Positions 41,440 through 52,685 of a DNA stretch of 64,000 bases are shown in pieces; position 1 is the first letter of the stretch; every line of letters begins with the position of its first letter. Below the pieces are notes generated by a model that saw nothing but the letters and a program-made list of their open reading frames with translations, searched no databases and was not told the DNA's origin. Position numbers and translations under genes: made by a program. Source of the DNA: Symsagittifera roscoffensis (taxonomy: Eukaryota; Xenacoelomorpha; Acoela; Convolutidae); the NCBI RefSeq assembly GCF_963678635.1, contig NC_087068.1, forward strand, positions 38,463,649 to 38,527,648, given 5' to 3'.

Positions 41440-42720
41440 GAGAATGAGGACTTTAAATGAGCTCGGTGATGATAAACAGACATATGTGGTACCAAATCCA
41501 AATAGCGAAATTACTGCTTTTTTATGAAGATCCTTCTCGATCACCAAGGGTTACCTCTGCGTCAGTGTTTTGTTGAATGCTCTTGATATTTCGATCACAT
41601 TCTAGAGGGGTAGTAAGCTGCGATATGTACTGCCAGTGCAAACTGGTTACGAAATGACTGAAAACATTAGGAAAGATAAAATTCTTGATTGTCCGAATCA
41701 TAATGACAAAGTTTGTATCTTGAGTTGATTGAAGCAGTTAAAGAGCTCATCAAAAAAATTTCTTTCACTTAAATTTGAGATTGACGATGGACCAGAAAAA
41801 CCAACACCCGAGGACTTGGATACGGATAAACCAGTTTTACCAGAAAAATAGCATTTAAGGGGGAAATATTGGGCGAACAGTTCGAGGTCATTAAGGTTGT
41901 TTTCTCGAGACATAAGGTGGATAGAGGATGTTGCAACTTCGTTGAACACGAAACGGAGCTAGAGAAATCAGCTGTGCCACGCAGAAGGACCTAGGCGGAT
42001 GACCACCCACAAACTGAATTCATGTAGAAAGGAAATAGAAACAATACTAGAGTATGAAATGATCAAACCATTCAAATCACCGTGGGCGCGTGTGGAGTAG
42101 TGATGGCTAAAAATAAAGGGGATCAATTGAGATTGTGTTGAGATTTTCGATATCTGACCTCCATCACGGTGAAAGATGCCTATCCCATTCCGAGAATAGA
42201 CGAAAATCTTCCAAAATTGGGGACGCAAAGTTTCTCACTAGTCTTGATCTAGTGTCAGCGCTCTGACAGGTACCTCTTATTAAACAAAATAGGGAGAAAA
42301 CGGAATTTGCCTGCGAACTGGGAAAATCTCCGAAGAAAAAATTGAGTTTTGGCCTGTATAACGCGGCCGCTACATTCCAGAGACTGATGGCACAGGCAAG
42401 ATGGCAAAAAAGTATGTGAACTTGTCATGTGATACATGAATGACGTGGTAATAGCAACGCCAACTCTTGAAGATTATATCGAGCGACTGGACGAAGTGTT
42501 TGCGTCCATGAATAGAGTAGGTCTGAAGTACAAGCAGTGGAAATGTGAAACCTTAAAGGACCAAATGAAAAGTCTTGGCAGGATAGTAGGCAAACATGGC
42601 ATCAAGCCAGGTCCTGACGCAGTTGAGGCGATCCTAAAGTGGCATTCTCCAAAAACCGAGCACCAGTTGATGACTTTTCTTGGCCTTGCCAATTATTAGA
42701 GGGAGTTCATTAAAAGATAC
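41440..42720 (+). pseudogene. E4 pre-RT linker and reverse transcriptase
   Basis: The linker has KGYLCVSVLLNALDIS (as E3 GLCVSVLLNTLD). RT pieces: FVEHETELE, VVMAKNKGDQL, VKDAYPIPRIDE, then the active site YMND at 42433-42444 where YVDD is expected (first catalytic Asp replaced by Asn) with a TGA just before it, and TPTLEDYIERLDEVF, QLMTFLGLANY, then a TAG. Non-functional. Confidence 0.8.
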
Positions 42721-42869
42721 GAGGACAAGATGTACCAGACGAAACAACTAACGAGACACATGGGCAAGAAAATTACTAGGAAAAATGCTGCAGAAGAACC
42801 TTTCCAGAGAAAAGAGCAAGAACATTGTGAAGCTCAGGTGTTGGTAATGCCAACCGAAAAAAGCATGTA

Positions 42870-43300
42870 CATTCTAGATGCGTTTGTACAAACGCATTGG
42901 TAGTCGCGATTTCGGGGATACTGCATCAGGAACAAGAGTGAAATGGCAGTACTGTCTTGAGACCAATAGCATTTGGGAGCAAAGTGTTAAATGGTATGGA
43001 GATGACGCAGGGAACACCCAAAGCGCAGATATTCGTGGTGGTGACGTTCGTGGAAAAGTACATGTCATATCTGAGCATCGATCCACTCAAGTTACTCCTG
43101 GACAACAGAGCCATGTCCTGGTTGAAGACGTACTCCATGGATCAAAGCTACATAGGGAGATGAATTCTGCGTCTAGATTATTACAATTTGTTAATTGAGC
43201 TCAGAACCAGAGACAATCATCAGAATGCGGACAGCTTGAGCAAAAATATTTAGTTCTACGAGAGACAGGAGCAAAGGGAGGTTGACCGACCTGAGATAAG
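42870..43300 (+). pseudogene. E4 RNase H, first copy
   Basis: Shifted frames include PIAFGSKVLNGMEMTQGTPK, FVVVTFVEKYMSYL, LLLDNRAMSWLKTYSMDQSY and HQNADSLSK-like sequence at 43220, aligning with E3 RNase H. Followed by a linker with stops to 43582. Confidence 0.78.
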
Positions 43301-43582
43301 AAAATGGATTTCTTAATGGATAAGTGGATAAATCAGGAAAACCGATAAAACACCATCCACAATTACCTGCAGATGACCAGAAGGCAAGAGTTCTCGTCAC
43401 AGAATTGCAAAGAGCGATGGAGATACTGCTCAGGTAAAGATTTGTTAAGGAGATGTTGAAGGCAATAGAATAGGACTTTAAGAAAATCAAAAAAGGAACG
43501 ATAGTAGTGGAGCAAGACTTGATGAAATTGTTGCAGAAACTAGCTAATAACAGCTTCAAGGACAGCTGTGGGAAAAACAATG

Positions 43583-44750
43583 ATGGCAAAAAAGTATATG
43601 ATCCTGTCATGTGATACAGGAATGACGTGGTAATAGCAACGCCAACTTTTGTAGATTTTATCGAGCGCTGGACGAAGTGTTTGCATCCATGAAATACAAG
43701 CAGCCGAAATGTGAAACTTTAGAGGTTTAGATAAAATATCTTGGGAGGAAGGTAGACAAACATGGCATCAAGCCAGATGCTGATGCAGTTGCATCCATCC
43801 TAACGTGGAATTGTCCAAACACCGAGCACCAGTTGATGAGCTTTCTTGGCATTACCAACTGATAGAGGGAGTTCATTAAATTATACGCGGACAAGATGTA
43901 CCCGACGCAACTACTAATGAGATACATGGGCGAGAAATTTACATGGAAAGATGCTGGAGAAGAGTCCTTCCAGAGAAAAAACAAGAACATTGTGAAGCTC
44001 CGCTGTTGGGGATGTCAACGGAAAAAGGCATTTACATTCTTGATGCGGTTGTACAAACGCATTGGTAGTCGCAATTTCGGGGATGCTGCATCAGGAACAA
44101 GAGGGGAATGGCAAGACTGCCTTGAGACCGATAGCATATGGGAGCAAAGTGTTAAGCGGTACGGAGTTGACGCAGGGAGCCCCCAAAGCGCAGATATTTG
44201 CGGTGGTGACATTTTTGGAAAAGTACAGGGCATATCTGAGCATCGATCCACTCATGTTACTCCTGGATAACAGAACAATGTCCTGGTTGAGGACGTACTT
44301 CATAGATCAAAGCTACATAGGTAGATGGATTCTGCGTCTAGTTGGTTACAAAATGATAATTGAGCTCAGAACCAGAGACAATCATCAGAATGCGGACAGC
44401 TTGAGCTAAAATATTTAGTTCTACGAGAGTCAGGAGCAAAGGGAGGTTGACCGACCTGAGATAAAAAGATGGATTTGCTAATGGATAAGTCGATAAATCA
44501 GGAAAACCGATAAAACACCATCCAAAATTACCTGCAGATGACCAGAAGGCAAGAGTTCTCGTCACAGAAATGGAAGCACCGATGGAGATACTGCTCAGGT
44601 CAAGACTTGTTAGGGAGACGTTGAAGGCAATAGAATAGGACTTTAAGAAAATCGAGAAAGGAACGTTAGTAGTGGAAGAAGACTTGATGAATTTGTTGCA
44701 GAAACTGGCGACTAACAGCTTCAAGGACAGCTGTGGGGAAAACAATGAGT
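43583..44750 (+). repeat. Tandem duplication of E4 RT-3'/RNase H/linker block
   Basis: 43583-44750 repeats 42401-43582 with offset about 1.18 kb: active site region (here YRND), LGRKVDKHGIKPDADAV-type segment, RNase H (PIAYGSKVLSGTELTQGAPK, LLLDNRTMSWL) and linker. The copies differ by many substitutions and small deletions, so duplication is old. The junction is AATGATGGCAAA. Confidence 0.85.
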
Positions 44751-45479
44751 ATGAGGTCACAATAATGAAGAAATAGAGGGTGTGTCCGGAAGGAAGTAGA
44801 CAGCCAGCAGAACAGGAACGTAAGGTGCGAACATTAGTCGAGAGCATTCCAGAAGACATTCAAATGCAGACTACATTGAGAAAGAAGAGAGTGTCGTTCA
44901 AGGAGGGGTTCTGAAGAGTTTGAAACCAATCAAGCGTACGGGGAGTTAAGGGTGCATGCGAAGAGGAGCGGAGCAGAAATTTTGTCCGAGGAATCAAGAG
45001 AAGCGGATGCAGAATCTACAGATCGTAATGATGATTCTGACAGCCTGTGCACGATACAAGGGAGGAATCAAATACAAATTGAGGAATCAAGGCAGAGAAA
45101 TGCACACAGATCCATCCTCAGGAACGTACAATGTAGGCTCTGATGACGTGAGCGGAGGAGAAGAGCTAGAGATGATAGCGTTTTCCAGGACAGCCTTCAG
45201 ACAACTATCGTAAAACCCTAATATAAGGACGAATCTAGAGCCTGAAACCCGCGGTAGATACTTGAGCAAGAGAGTTTTTGTGAAAAGACAATATGACATC
45301 CACAACGCAGGGTAATTGACAGGACAAATGTTGGCGCTAAAAGAACACGTGAAGGCAAGATACAAAATATAGACTTTCAGACCTCGTTAGGGCAAAGAAG
45401 AATGACAAAATGACTAGCTTTCACACCAAATGGATAAAAAGAGGAGAAAAAGAAAAAGGGTACCTAGAGGAGGATATCT
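44751..45479 (+). pseudogene. E4 RNase H-integrase linker
   Basis: Frames with stops align loosely with the E3 linker (for example VGSDDVSGGEELEMIAFSR, and KARYK before the integrase). The TTTGTCCGAGGAA motif at 44981 corresponds to the E3 13-mer TTTGTCCGGGGAG. Confidence 0.6.
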
Positions 45480-45949
45480 AGAAGATCTTGGGCCAGTTCT
45501 TCAAAGAGCGTAAGAAATTAGCGTAGCACTTGGCGGACGGTGTAGTGGCCTGTAAGAGGAGAGATGAAGAGAAAATCGAACACAAGCACAACATCATCAT
45601 ACTGCCTCAGCTGTATCAGACGGAAGTGTTGTTTAGATAGCATGATCGAATGGGGCATCAGGGTATAGACAAGGTGCAGCAAAAGTTACTCCATCGGTTT
45701 GAATGGCCAGGGTTGAGGAAGTCTTGCGAGAGTTGGATCAATGCATGCTTGTCATGCCTGCAGGCAAAAAGTCCAATGATGATGAAGTTCCCGATGAAAT
45801 CGGAAAAAACTCGGAATTTTACATGTTTGTGCAGTTTCACCATTAGAAGATCCGCATGACTGACACGGGGTTCAGCGCAATCCGAGTGATTGTAGATCAT
45901 TTTATGAAATTGACGGAAGCAGTACCATGTGCAATCAAAATTCAAAGAC
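45480..45949 (+). pseudogene. E4 integrase N-terminal part, truncated by insertion
   Basis: HDRMGHQGIDKVQQKLLHRF and ACLSCLQAK form the HHCC domain (45642-45760), followed by the start of the core (MTDTGF, VIVDHFMKLTEAVPC). Sequence similarity ends at about 45945 where the foldback element begins. The two later catalytic residues are not found in E4. Confidence 0.8.
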
Positions 45950-48603
45950 TAATCCAAATTCATTTAAAAGCTACAAAATTTAAATAAAATTATATTGAAT
46001 TCCGAAAAAAAGTAGTGAAGTCTGATTTCTGAGAATTTTTAAATTTTTTGCTAATTTACCAATAACACATTTTTTATCCAAATTTTTATCACAATTATGA
46101 TCCTAGGTTCAGATATGAAACAGATTTGGAGGAACATTCTGAGTCAAAGATCAAAAAAACGGTGTCGGTTTCTTAATAAAAATAGTGGATATGTACACGT
46201 TTCCAAAAATCTGAAGTTAATCTATATAATCATCTGTTCTAGTCCTCATTTGTTCTTGTTATTTCTCAAAACCATTTCTAGAGCAGAGCTTTGTAGAAGT
46301 TTTTGTTTGACAATTCAAGTAATTATATAACTTGAACGCAGATTTGTGATTTTTATTTTATCTAAACTCCTCCAGGAGAATTACTTTTGAATGAAATTCA
46401 GCACTAAAAGATAATTTAGTGGAAAGAATACCTTTTAGCCGATCATGTTCGTCTTCAAATTGAGTTGAAAGGAAATCTGCTTGAAAAATCTAAATTTTCC
46501 AAAACTTCACTTAACTCATATAACACTAGAAACAAAAACCCGATAAAAATCCCATCGGTAACTCTACTTGAGATTTTTGACTTACGATTTTTTCTTAGAA
46601 TCCTATTCATAACCTAAAATCCAGAACAATTTTCTCGAAACTCACAAATAAGTGAAATGAATTTAAACATTATTTTACTGTAAACTCAAACTTAACATAC
46701 TACTGGTTACATTTTGATCTATCATCTCCCAATTTGAGTGTTTTTAAATCCAATTTGAACATGTTTTTGCTCAAAAAGGAACTTTAGTTGGAAAACAATA
46801 TAATTTTAACGAACGTTCTCTAATGCAAAGCAATTTTAGTATCAAAAAAACCCATTTTTTTTTGCAAGAAAACTTCTAAGGCAAATAACCGTATATTTTT
46901 CTGTGTTCCTTGATAATTCTGAAAAAATTTTCACTTCAGAATTAATTAGAGTTAAATAATTGTTATTCTGGATTTTCCAGCAAAACATAAAACTTTGAGT
47001 TTTCTTCGTCATTTTATGATTTTTTTTTCTAAAATTGTTCAAAAAAATTATGATTTTCAATAGCCTTCATTAATTTGCTTAAATCCATGGTAATCCATGA
47101 ATTTATTCGAAGACAAAAACCTGGAAAATTTACAAAATGATAGCTAGGCAAAACAATTCATTTAGTCGATGTTTTCTAAAAATCAAGTATTCTATAGAAA
47201 AAATTTAGCAAATACGTGTCCACTCATTAGATCATAATATATACTTTTTTTGCATGTTCACCACAACCGATTCTCTGTAAAAAATTTATTAATTTAGTTA
47301 TTACTGCAGATAAAATGTTTTTTGATTGATTTCCATTGAGAGTTTCACGACAATTTGAAGTCGACTGTCAGAATGTAAATTTCAATTTTGTTTGAACTTC
47401 TGTATTTTATTGTTTGTTTCTAATTTTTTTCCAGAATTTTGGGTTTTTGATTGGTAGCATAAACTGAGGTCACTTGCTAGAACAGGGAACAATTATGAAA
47501 TTTGTTGTGTGTCTTAAGTTAAGCCCATTTCTTTTTAAAAGGGGGTATTTTCGTTTGGTTTCTACCAAAAAAAGAGTTTCCAGTACAATAATTGTTTAAC
47601 TGCTTTTAACTCTGAACTAAAATTTTTTCAAAAATCAAGGGAACTCACAAGAAGTTTTTTGGCTGGGATTTTTTTTTGGTAAGTTTTGATGCGAAATTTT
47701 TTAGTAATTTTTGATGCTAAATTTGCATTGCATTAGAGAACTTTTGTTGCAATGATACGATTTTCCATGTACATTTCATATTTTGAGCAACAGTTTATTC
47801 AGATTGGATTTAAGAACACTGAAATTGGGAGATGGTAGATCAAGCAGTAACCAAAAACATGTTATTTTTGAGTTTGAGGAAATTAATTTTGAAAAAAATT
47901 TCAACTGTTTGTGGATTTTGAAGAATTGTTCTTGATTTTAGGTTATGAATAAAAATCAACAAAAACTGAAAGTCAGAATTTTCAAGTAGAGACATCGATA
48001 AAATTTTCAACGTGTTTTTGTTTCTGTCGTTATGAGTTAGATGAAATTTGGGAAAATTTAGAGTTTTCAAGTAGATTTCTTTTGAATTTAATTTGGAGAA
48101 GAAGATGATCTGTTAATTGATACATTTTTTCCTCTAAACTATCATTTTAGTTCCAACTCTCACTAAAAAAAACAGTTCATCTGGAGGAAAGTAGATCCAG
48201 TAGTAATTAAGAATCTGCGTTCAAGTTATTTAATTACTTGAATTGTCAAACAAAAATTACTACGAAGCTCTGCTGTAGAAATAGTTTTGAGAAACAACAA
48301 GAATCAGGACTAGAACAGATGAAAATGTAAATCAACTACAGTTCAATAGAAAAATGTACATATTCAAGAATGTCTTTCAGAAACGGATACAGTTTTTTGA
48401 GTTTTGACTTAGAAAATTCCTCCAAATCTGTTTCATATATGAAATTAGGATCATGATTGAGATAGAAACTTGTATAAATTATTTGTCTATCGTAAAATAG
48501 CAGAAATTTGAAAATTTCTCAGAAATCTAACATCAAATAATTTTTCTCGGAATTGTATACATTTTGATTTTTTTCTGTTTCTATCAAATGAATTTTGATT
48601 AAC
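45950..48603. mobile_element. 2.65-kb foldback element with about 1.2-kb imperfect inverted arms
   Basis: Left arm 45950 to about 47130 is inverted at about 47420-48603; symmetry centre about 47277. Matching pairs include ATTATGATCCTAG (46096) with the complement of 48445-48460, GGAGGAACATTCTGAGTCAAA (first 20 bases at 46119) with 48405 region, CAGCAGAGCTTCG-type at 46276/48270, TCCCAATTTGAGTG (46725) with 47820, and CATAACCTAAAATC (46605) with 47937. No coding frame. Arms are roughly three-quarters identical by eye. It lies inside the integrase of E4, so it is younger than E4. Confidence 0.8.
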
Positions 48604-49326
48604 CTTTAATAAAAATTCGACTTAGAATCGAAACATGGAAATTTCAACAACCTTTTAAATTTAAAATTGAAATTAAAATGTTTGAACTGATGTTGCTTGT
48701 AACATATTTATCCATTAGAACAGATAATTGGTAGCAAATTAGATGAAGAGATTTAAAAAAAAAAATTTTGGACAGATGCTGAGTCTAGTTTGATCAATTG
48801 TACGTAACATTTTTCAATTTTTGACAAATTTTCCGAGAATTCGGAAGTTTCAGCTGCATTTTAGTTTGTTTTCAGCATAGTTTCAGGTAGATAAAGCACT
48901 GTTTTAAAAAGTAAGATCACCTGAAATAACAGTTGAAGGTCAAATTATACCAAATTTTATCGTGTTTTGAAGTTTTTTTTTAAAAACTTTCAAATTTTTT
49001 GTTTTACCATTGTTTTATCATGAACAAAAATATATAATATCTATATTCCACAACCTACAAGTAATACACCAATTATATTTACCAATTAGATAATGCGCGC
49101 AGATATTTTTGTGAAAAAACTGGACATTTTTACACAGGATCCAAAAAATAACGTTTTTCTTACCATTCTCTTACCATCACACAAACCATGAAGCCTCACC
49201 AATCTATTCCCTATCTTAATATATTGCCATTGCTAAACCTATTCCGTATCTTAATACATAGGTAGAGGTCCCGGAAATCTATTACCTATCTTAAAACATG
49301 GGGAGGGTTGTTGCGTTTCACAAAAC
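48604..49326. other. AT-rich insert remainder with short tandem units
   Basis: No gene. Near its end (49200-49300) three units of the form CTATTCCCTATCTTAATA recur at about 45-50 base spacing. It lies between the foldback and the resumption of E4 sequence. Confidence 0.45.
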
Positions 49327-49690
49327 ATGGAAGGACTGGAGTTCAAGATTGTGGAACTGGCATGTCATGTGAGTGAAAAGAGAACCAAGGAGATAAATGA
49401 GGGTAATGAAGTCTCAAGATTGAGTGACAGCGAGAAGATCGAAGTGTACTCGGATAAAGGATCTTTTGCTGAAGACGATTGGAAGGATCCGAACAGAATG
49501 AAATGCCAAAATTAGTGGAGCCAGACAAACCCATGGCGATGGAGACGAGAAGAAGAGGACGCAGGAGGACTAGAGATGTATCTGGAACAGTGTGAGACAG
49601 AAAGAAGATAGAACAGGCGAATTTGAGAATCCTGGAGTAGATGTGCAACCTACCAGCATGTGAGCAGGAGGGACAAACCAAACAACAACA
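49327..49690 (+). pseudogene. E4 post-integrase tail
   Basis: MEGLEFKIVELACHVSEKRT and INEGNEV align with E3 at 28825-28915 (MEEGDYLLIDPACEVSEKGT, NDGNEV), and AEDDWKDPNRM with AEEDWQDPEQI. This shows that E4 resumes after the insertion, minus about 740 bases of integrase core and GPY/F. Confidence 0.75.
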
Positions 49691-52321
49691 AAACTGTGCT
49701 ACACACGATGGTTATCTATCAAAAATCAAAAACATTGATTTTGATTTAACCTGTAAAGAGAAGTAGAGCAAAAGCTATTCCACTCATGCCCACACATCAA
49801 CAAAATATTTAAAATATTAGTATCAGCAATGAAAACTTCCAGCAAAGAAAACATTCGCAAAAATATCAAGGGTCACTTTTCCTTTTTGTGCGTTTTTTTC
49901 AGTCGCACGAAATTTGTTTGTTAGAAAAACTTGTTTAAAAAATTGAAATAAAGGCAAATTCAAAAGGTTTTTAAAATTTTGAACGAAATAAATTGAAATC
50001 AGTTTCAGAGGACGGCTCAAAAGGTCACTGGAAATTACGACAAAAGGATGACCAGTCAGCTAGGAATAACATACAAGTTTTGAACTTTTGGTCTGCATAT
50101 CATCGGCACGAGGGGTAGAGTGCGCGCGAATCAAGAACTTAGGCATATCAATTTGTTTGATATCGTCATTTAATGAAGTTAATAGACGTTTCGATGAAAA
50201 AAGCGACAACCCAAGTCCAAAAAAGCGTCACTTGGAAAAGGATTGATAGCTTTGAACTGTACTTTAACCAATCCTAATCAACAATCCAAAAAGTGTTGAG
50301 TTTTGTGCAAAAGGTACAGAATTTTCGCAACCATAGTTCTTGTGGAACAATTTATAGAAGAAAAAAGTTTTTGTGCGGGGTCAAAAGACAAGAACTGAAA
50401 CTTATCAATAACATCACAAATGGTTTTAACAAAGGCAGTTTTGGGATAACAGGGAGAAAGAAATGTTTTTTTGCAGACTCGTTTTAAACGTTTGACAGAA
50501 TTTTAATGTTTGTCGGTGTAGCGCTAAAAGTTCTAAAAACAGACTTTTTGCTGCTGATGATCAAGTCTGTCTCAAGTTGGGGCGGATCTACTATTTTCTC
50601 GAGGTAGGGGCGGATTTTCAAAAACAAAATGGTAAAATCGTTGACCTTTACTTTCGCAAATTGATTTTCCCAGCGCATCCAGAACACTATAAGGATCCTA
50701 TTACGTTTGTAAGTTCCGCGTCGCAGGCAATTTCTTTGAAAAAACAGGTAAAAAAGTGAAACTTATGCCAGGTAATTATTTGAACAAATTTTATCAAAAA
50801 AATGTGATTTTTTTGGCGCGCTATTTGGCGTCAAAGGTGCCCTTCAAAAATTTTTACGACAAGTTGCCGAAAATGGCTATCATGGAATCATTCCAAAGGT
50901 TGCTTATATCCTTTGGCTGTTGAGGGGTTCGAATTCCTGAGAAAGGAAGCGTCTAAGCAACCCACCAGCCCTACCCCCCACCGCGCGCCTTCGTCCGAAA
51001 TCCGCTCATCTCAAACTGACCGAGAAGTTTTTGCTGTTTGTCTTACTCGCTCTGAGTTTGACTAAAAATGTAAGTTCTCTAAACAGTTTTGCCGACACTA
51101 AAAATTTAAAAATTTTTTATCGGAATTTTTAAGATCGAATGAATCACGAGTAAAAAAGCCTTGGTCTTGGATCGAAAAAAAAGCCTAGAACAATAAAACA
51201 AACGCGAAGGCAAACTTTCTCCCCATTTTGTGGCCTGAAGAAAACCTGCCGAGTAGATTTTTAAAACTTGACTAAATATAGTATCTGAACTCTCCAAAAA
51301 CCCAAAATTTATTTAACCTTTTCATTATTATTTTTTAACTTTAAAATCCCCTCTAAAGTTTTCAGGGTCAGTGGGTTTTCATGAATGCCAAAAAGATACG
51401 GGAAAAGAAGTATTTGATTTATAAGCCGGATTCGAACTTCGGAATCGAAACTCAGGATTCGAACTTAAGAATGCAAGCTCCGAATGCTTCACTGAGATCA
51501 TTCTAAGAAAAGCTTCATATAGGAATGCGTACGAAAATTTCACTAATTTTGTTATACTGCATTATTTTGTGATTTTGACCCCCAACCCTTTCAAATGAAT
51601 GAAAACAAACATCTTTTCGCAAGAATTGAATCTCGAAAAAAATGTACTTTTCTTGTAATGTTAATTAAACTGCTACCCTTACCTGCAGCGCTACGGCAGA
51701 AAGGTCTGAACATGAATTTTTCGTTGTTTACAAATTGAAATCAAATCTAGATCAGTTAAAATTGTGCCAACGACAAGCAGGTGGCACTTGGCAAGCGCGG
51801 TAATATTGTTAGCACGTTTCTATTTCTAGCCGAGTAGCAAGTCAATATAACTGGTAGTAGGGTTGAATATATCTTTCAAGTTTGAGGTTCGCGGGTGCCT
51901 ACAAACCAAGGAAATTGTGGAAATGCCTTAAGCCAGAAGCACCGAATGCCCAGAAGGTTACATAGGCCTATCAGATTTAGTTGTCCAAAAATCAGCTGGA
52001 ATATCAGGGTGTTTTGAACAGTCTGAAAAGCGTTGATTTGTTAGAACTTTTTCGCAAGTTTGGTCTTTCTGTTATGAGAACAGACAGGTGGTAAACATAC
52101 CTTGCTAAATATCCAGGTCTGTTTCTGGCCACTAGAGTTTCATATTCAGTTACCTGTGGAAACACGTAATGACATGACAAATAACGTCTGTTATCTTGTA
52201 CTGGTGGTTACGTCTTCTTAACTTACAGATTACCGTTTAGCGAATTCCACGAAGCCACTTTCAGTGTTTCAAAGCCTAATTCCCAACAATGTTAAATTCC
52301 TTAGTGTGCAAGTACTGAAGG
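49691..52321. other. Intergenic AT-rich DNA, no recognisable gene
   Basis: Short frames only (for example 50293-50487, 50577-50759), none with a domain. No tRNA is convincing. No macro-homology to the other repeats of the window was noticed. Confidence 0.5.
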
Positions 52322-52490
52322 AAAGTGAGAAATACAATTACTGAACAAAGGATTTGCAACTTTTAGTTTTAACCAATGAAATGAACAAAAACTCTCATTA
52401 AATTGACTTAATGAGATTTTTTGATCACTTCATTGTTTAAAACTAAAAGCTGCAAATCCTTTGTTCCGTGATTGTATTTCTCACTTACCG
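52322..52490. mobile_element. Palindromic MITE-like element, about 170 bp
   Basis: GTGAGAAATACAATTACTGA at 52327 onward is mirrored by TCCGTGATTGTATTTCTCAC ending at about 52486; CAAAGGATTTGCAACTTTTA pairs with the complement of TAAAAGCTGCAAATCCTTTG (first 20 bases each), and the centre (ACTCTCATTAA/TTAATGAGA) also pairs. Almost the whole length folds into one hairpin. No clear target duplication. Confidence 0.75.
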
Positions 52491-52685
52491 TTGTAGCTTG
52501 GCTAGAATTTTGACATAAGACAGATGAAACTATTTGAAAAGTCCAGCCGGATGAAAAAACAATAAAAATTGTTTTCAAGGAGTTGATAAGCCACTCAAAT
52601 GAAGCTCTTCAGATGGCACAGAAAATTCGTAAGCAACGCAAGGACTTTGAATTTCACAAGCTTTCAGTTGTTCAATAAAATTTTT
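52491..52685. other. Spacer before the tandem array
   Basis: No feature is recognised. Confidence 0.4.

Larger units (their letters stand above)
36966..49690 (+). mobile_element. E4: old, degraded Ty3/gypsy relative of E3
   Basis: LTR, leader with minisatellite, gag (38850-40307), protease (41063-41215), RT (41880-42720), RNase H (42870-43250), a duplicated RT/RNase H block (43583-44750), linker (44950-45400), integrase (45480-45945), a large inserted foldback (from about 45950), and the post-integrase tail (49327-49680). Every domain aligns with E3 but carries many stops and frameshifts. No 3' LTR is found. Confidence 0.82.

Noticed and set aside
50925-50950. tRNA-like B box (GGGGTTCGAATTCC)
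   Set aside because: No matching A box, acceptor stem or anticodon arm could be formed around it.
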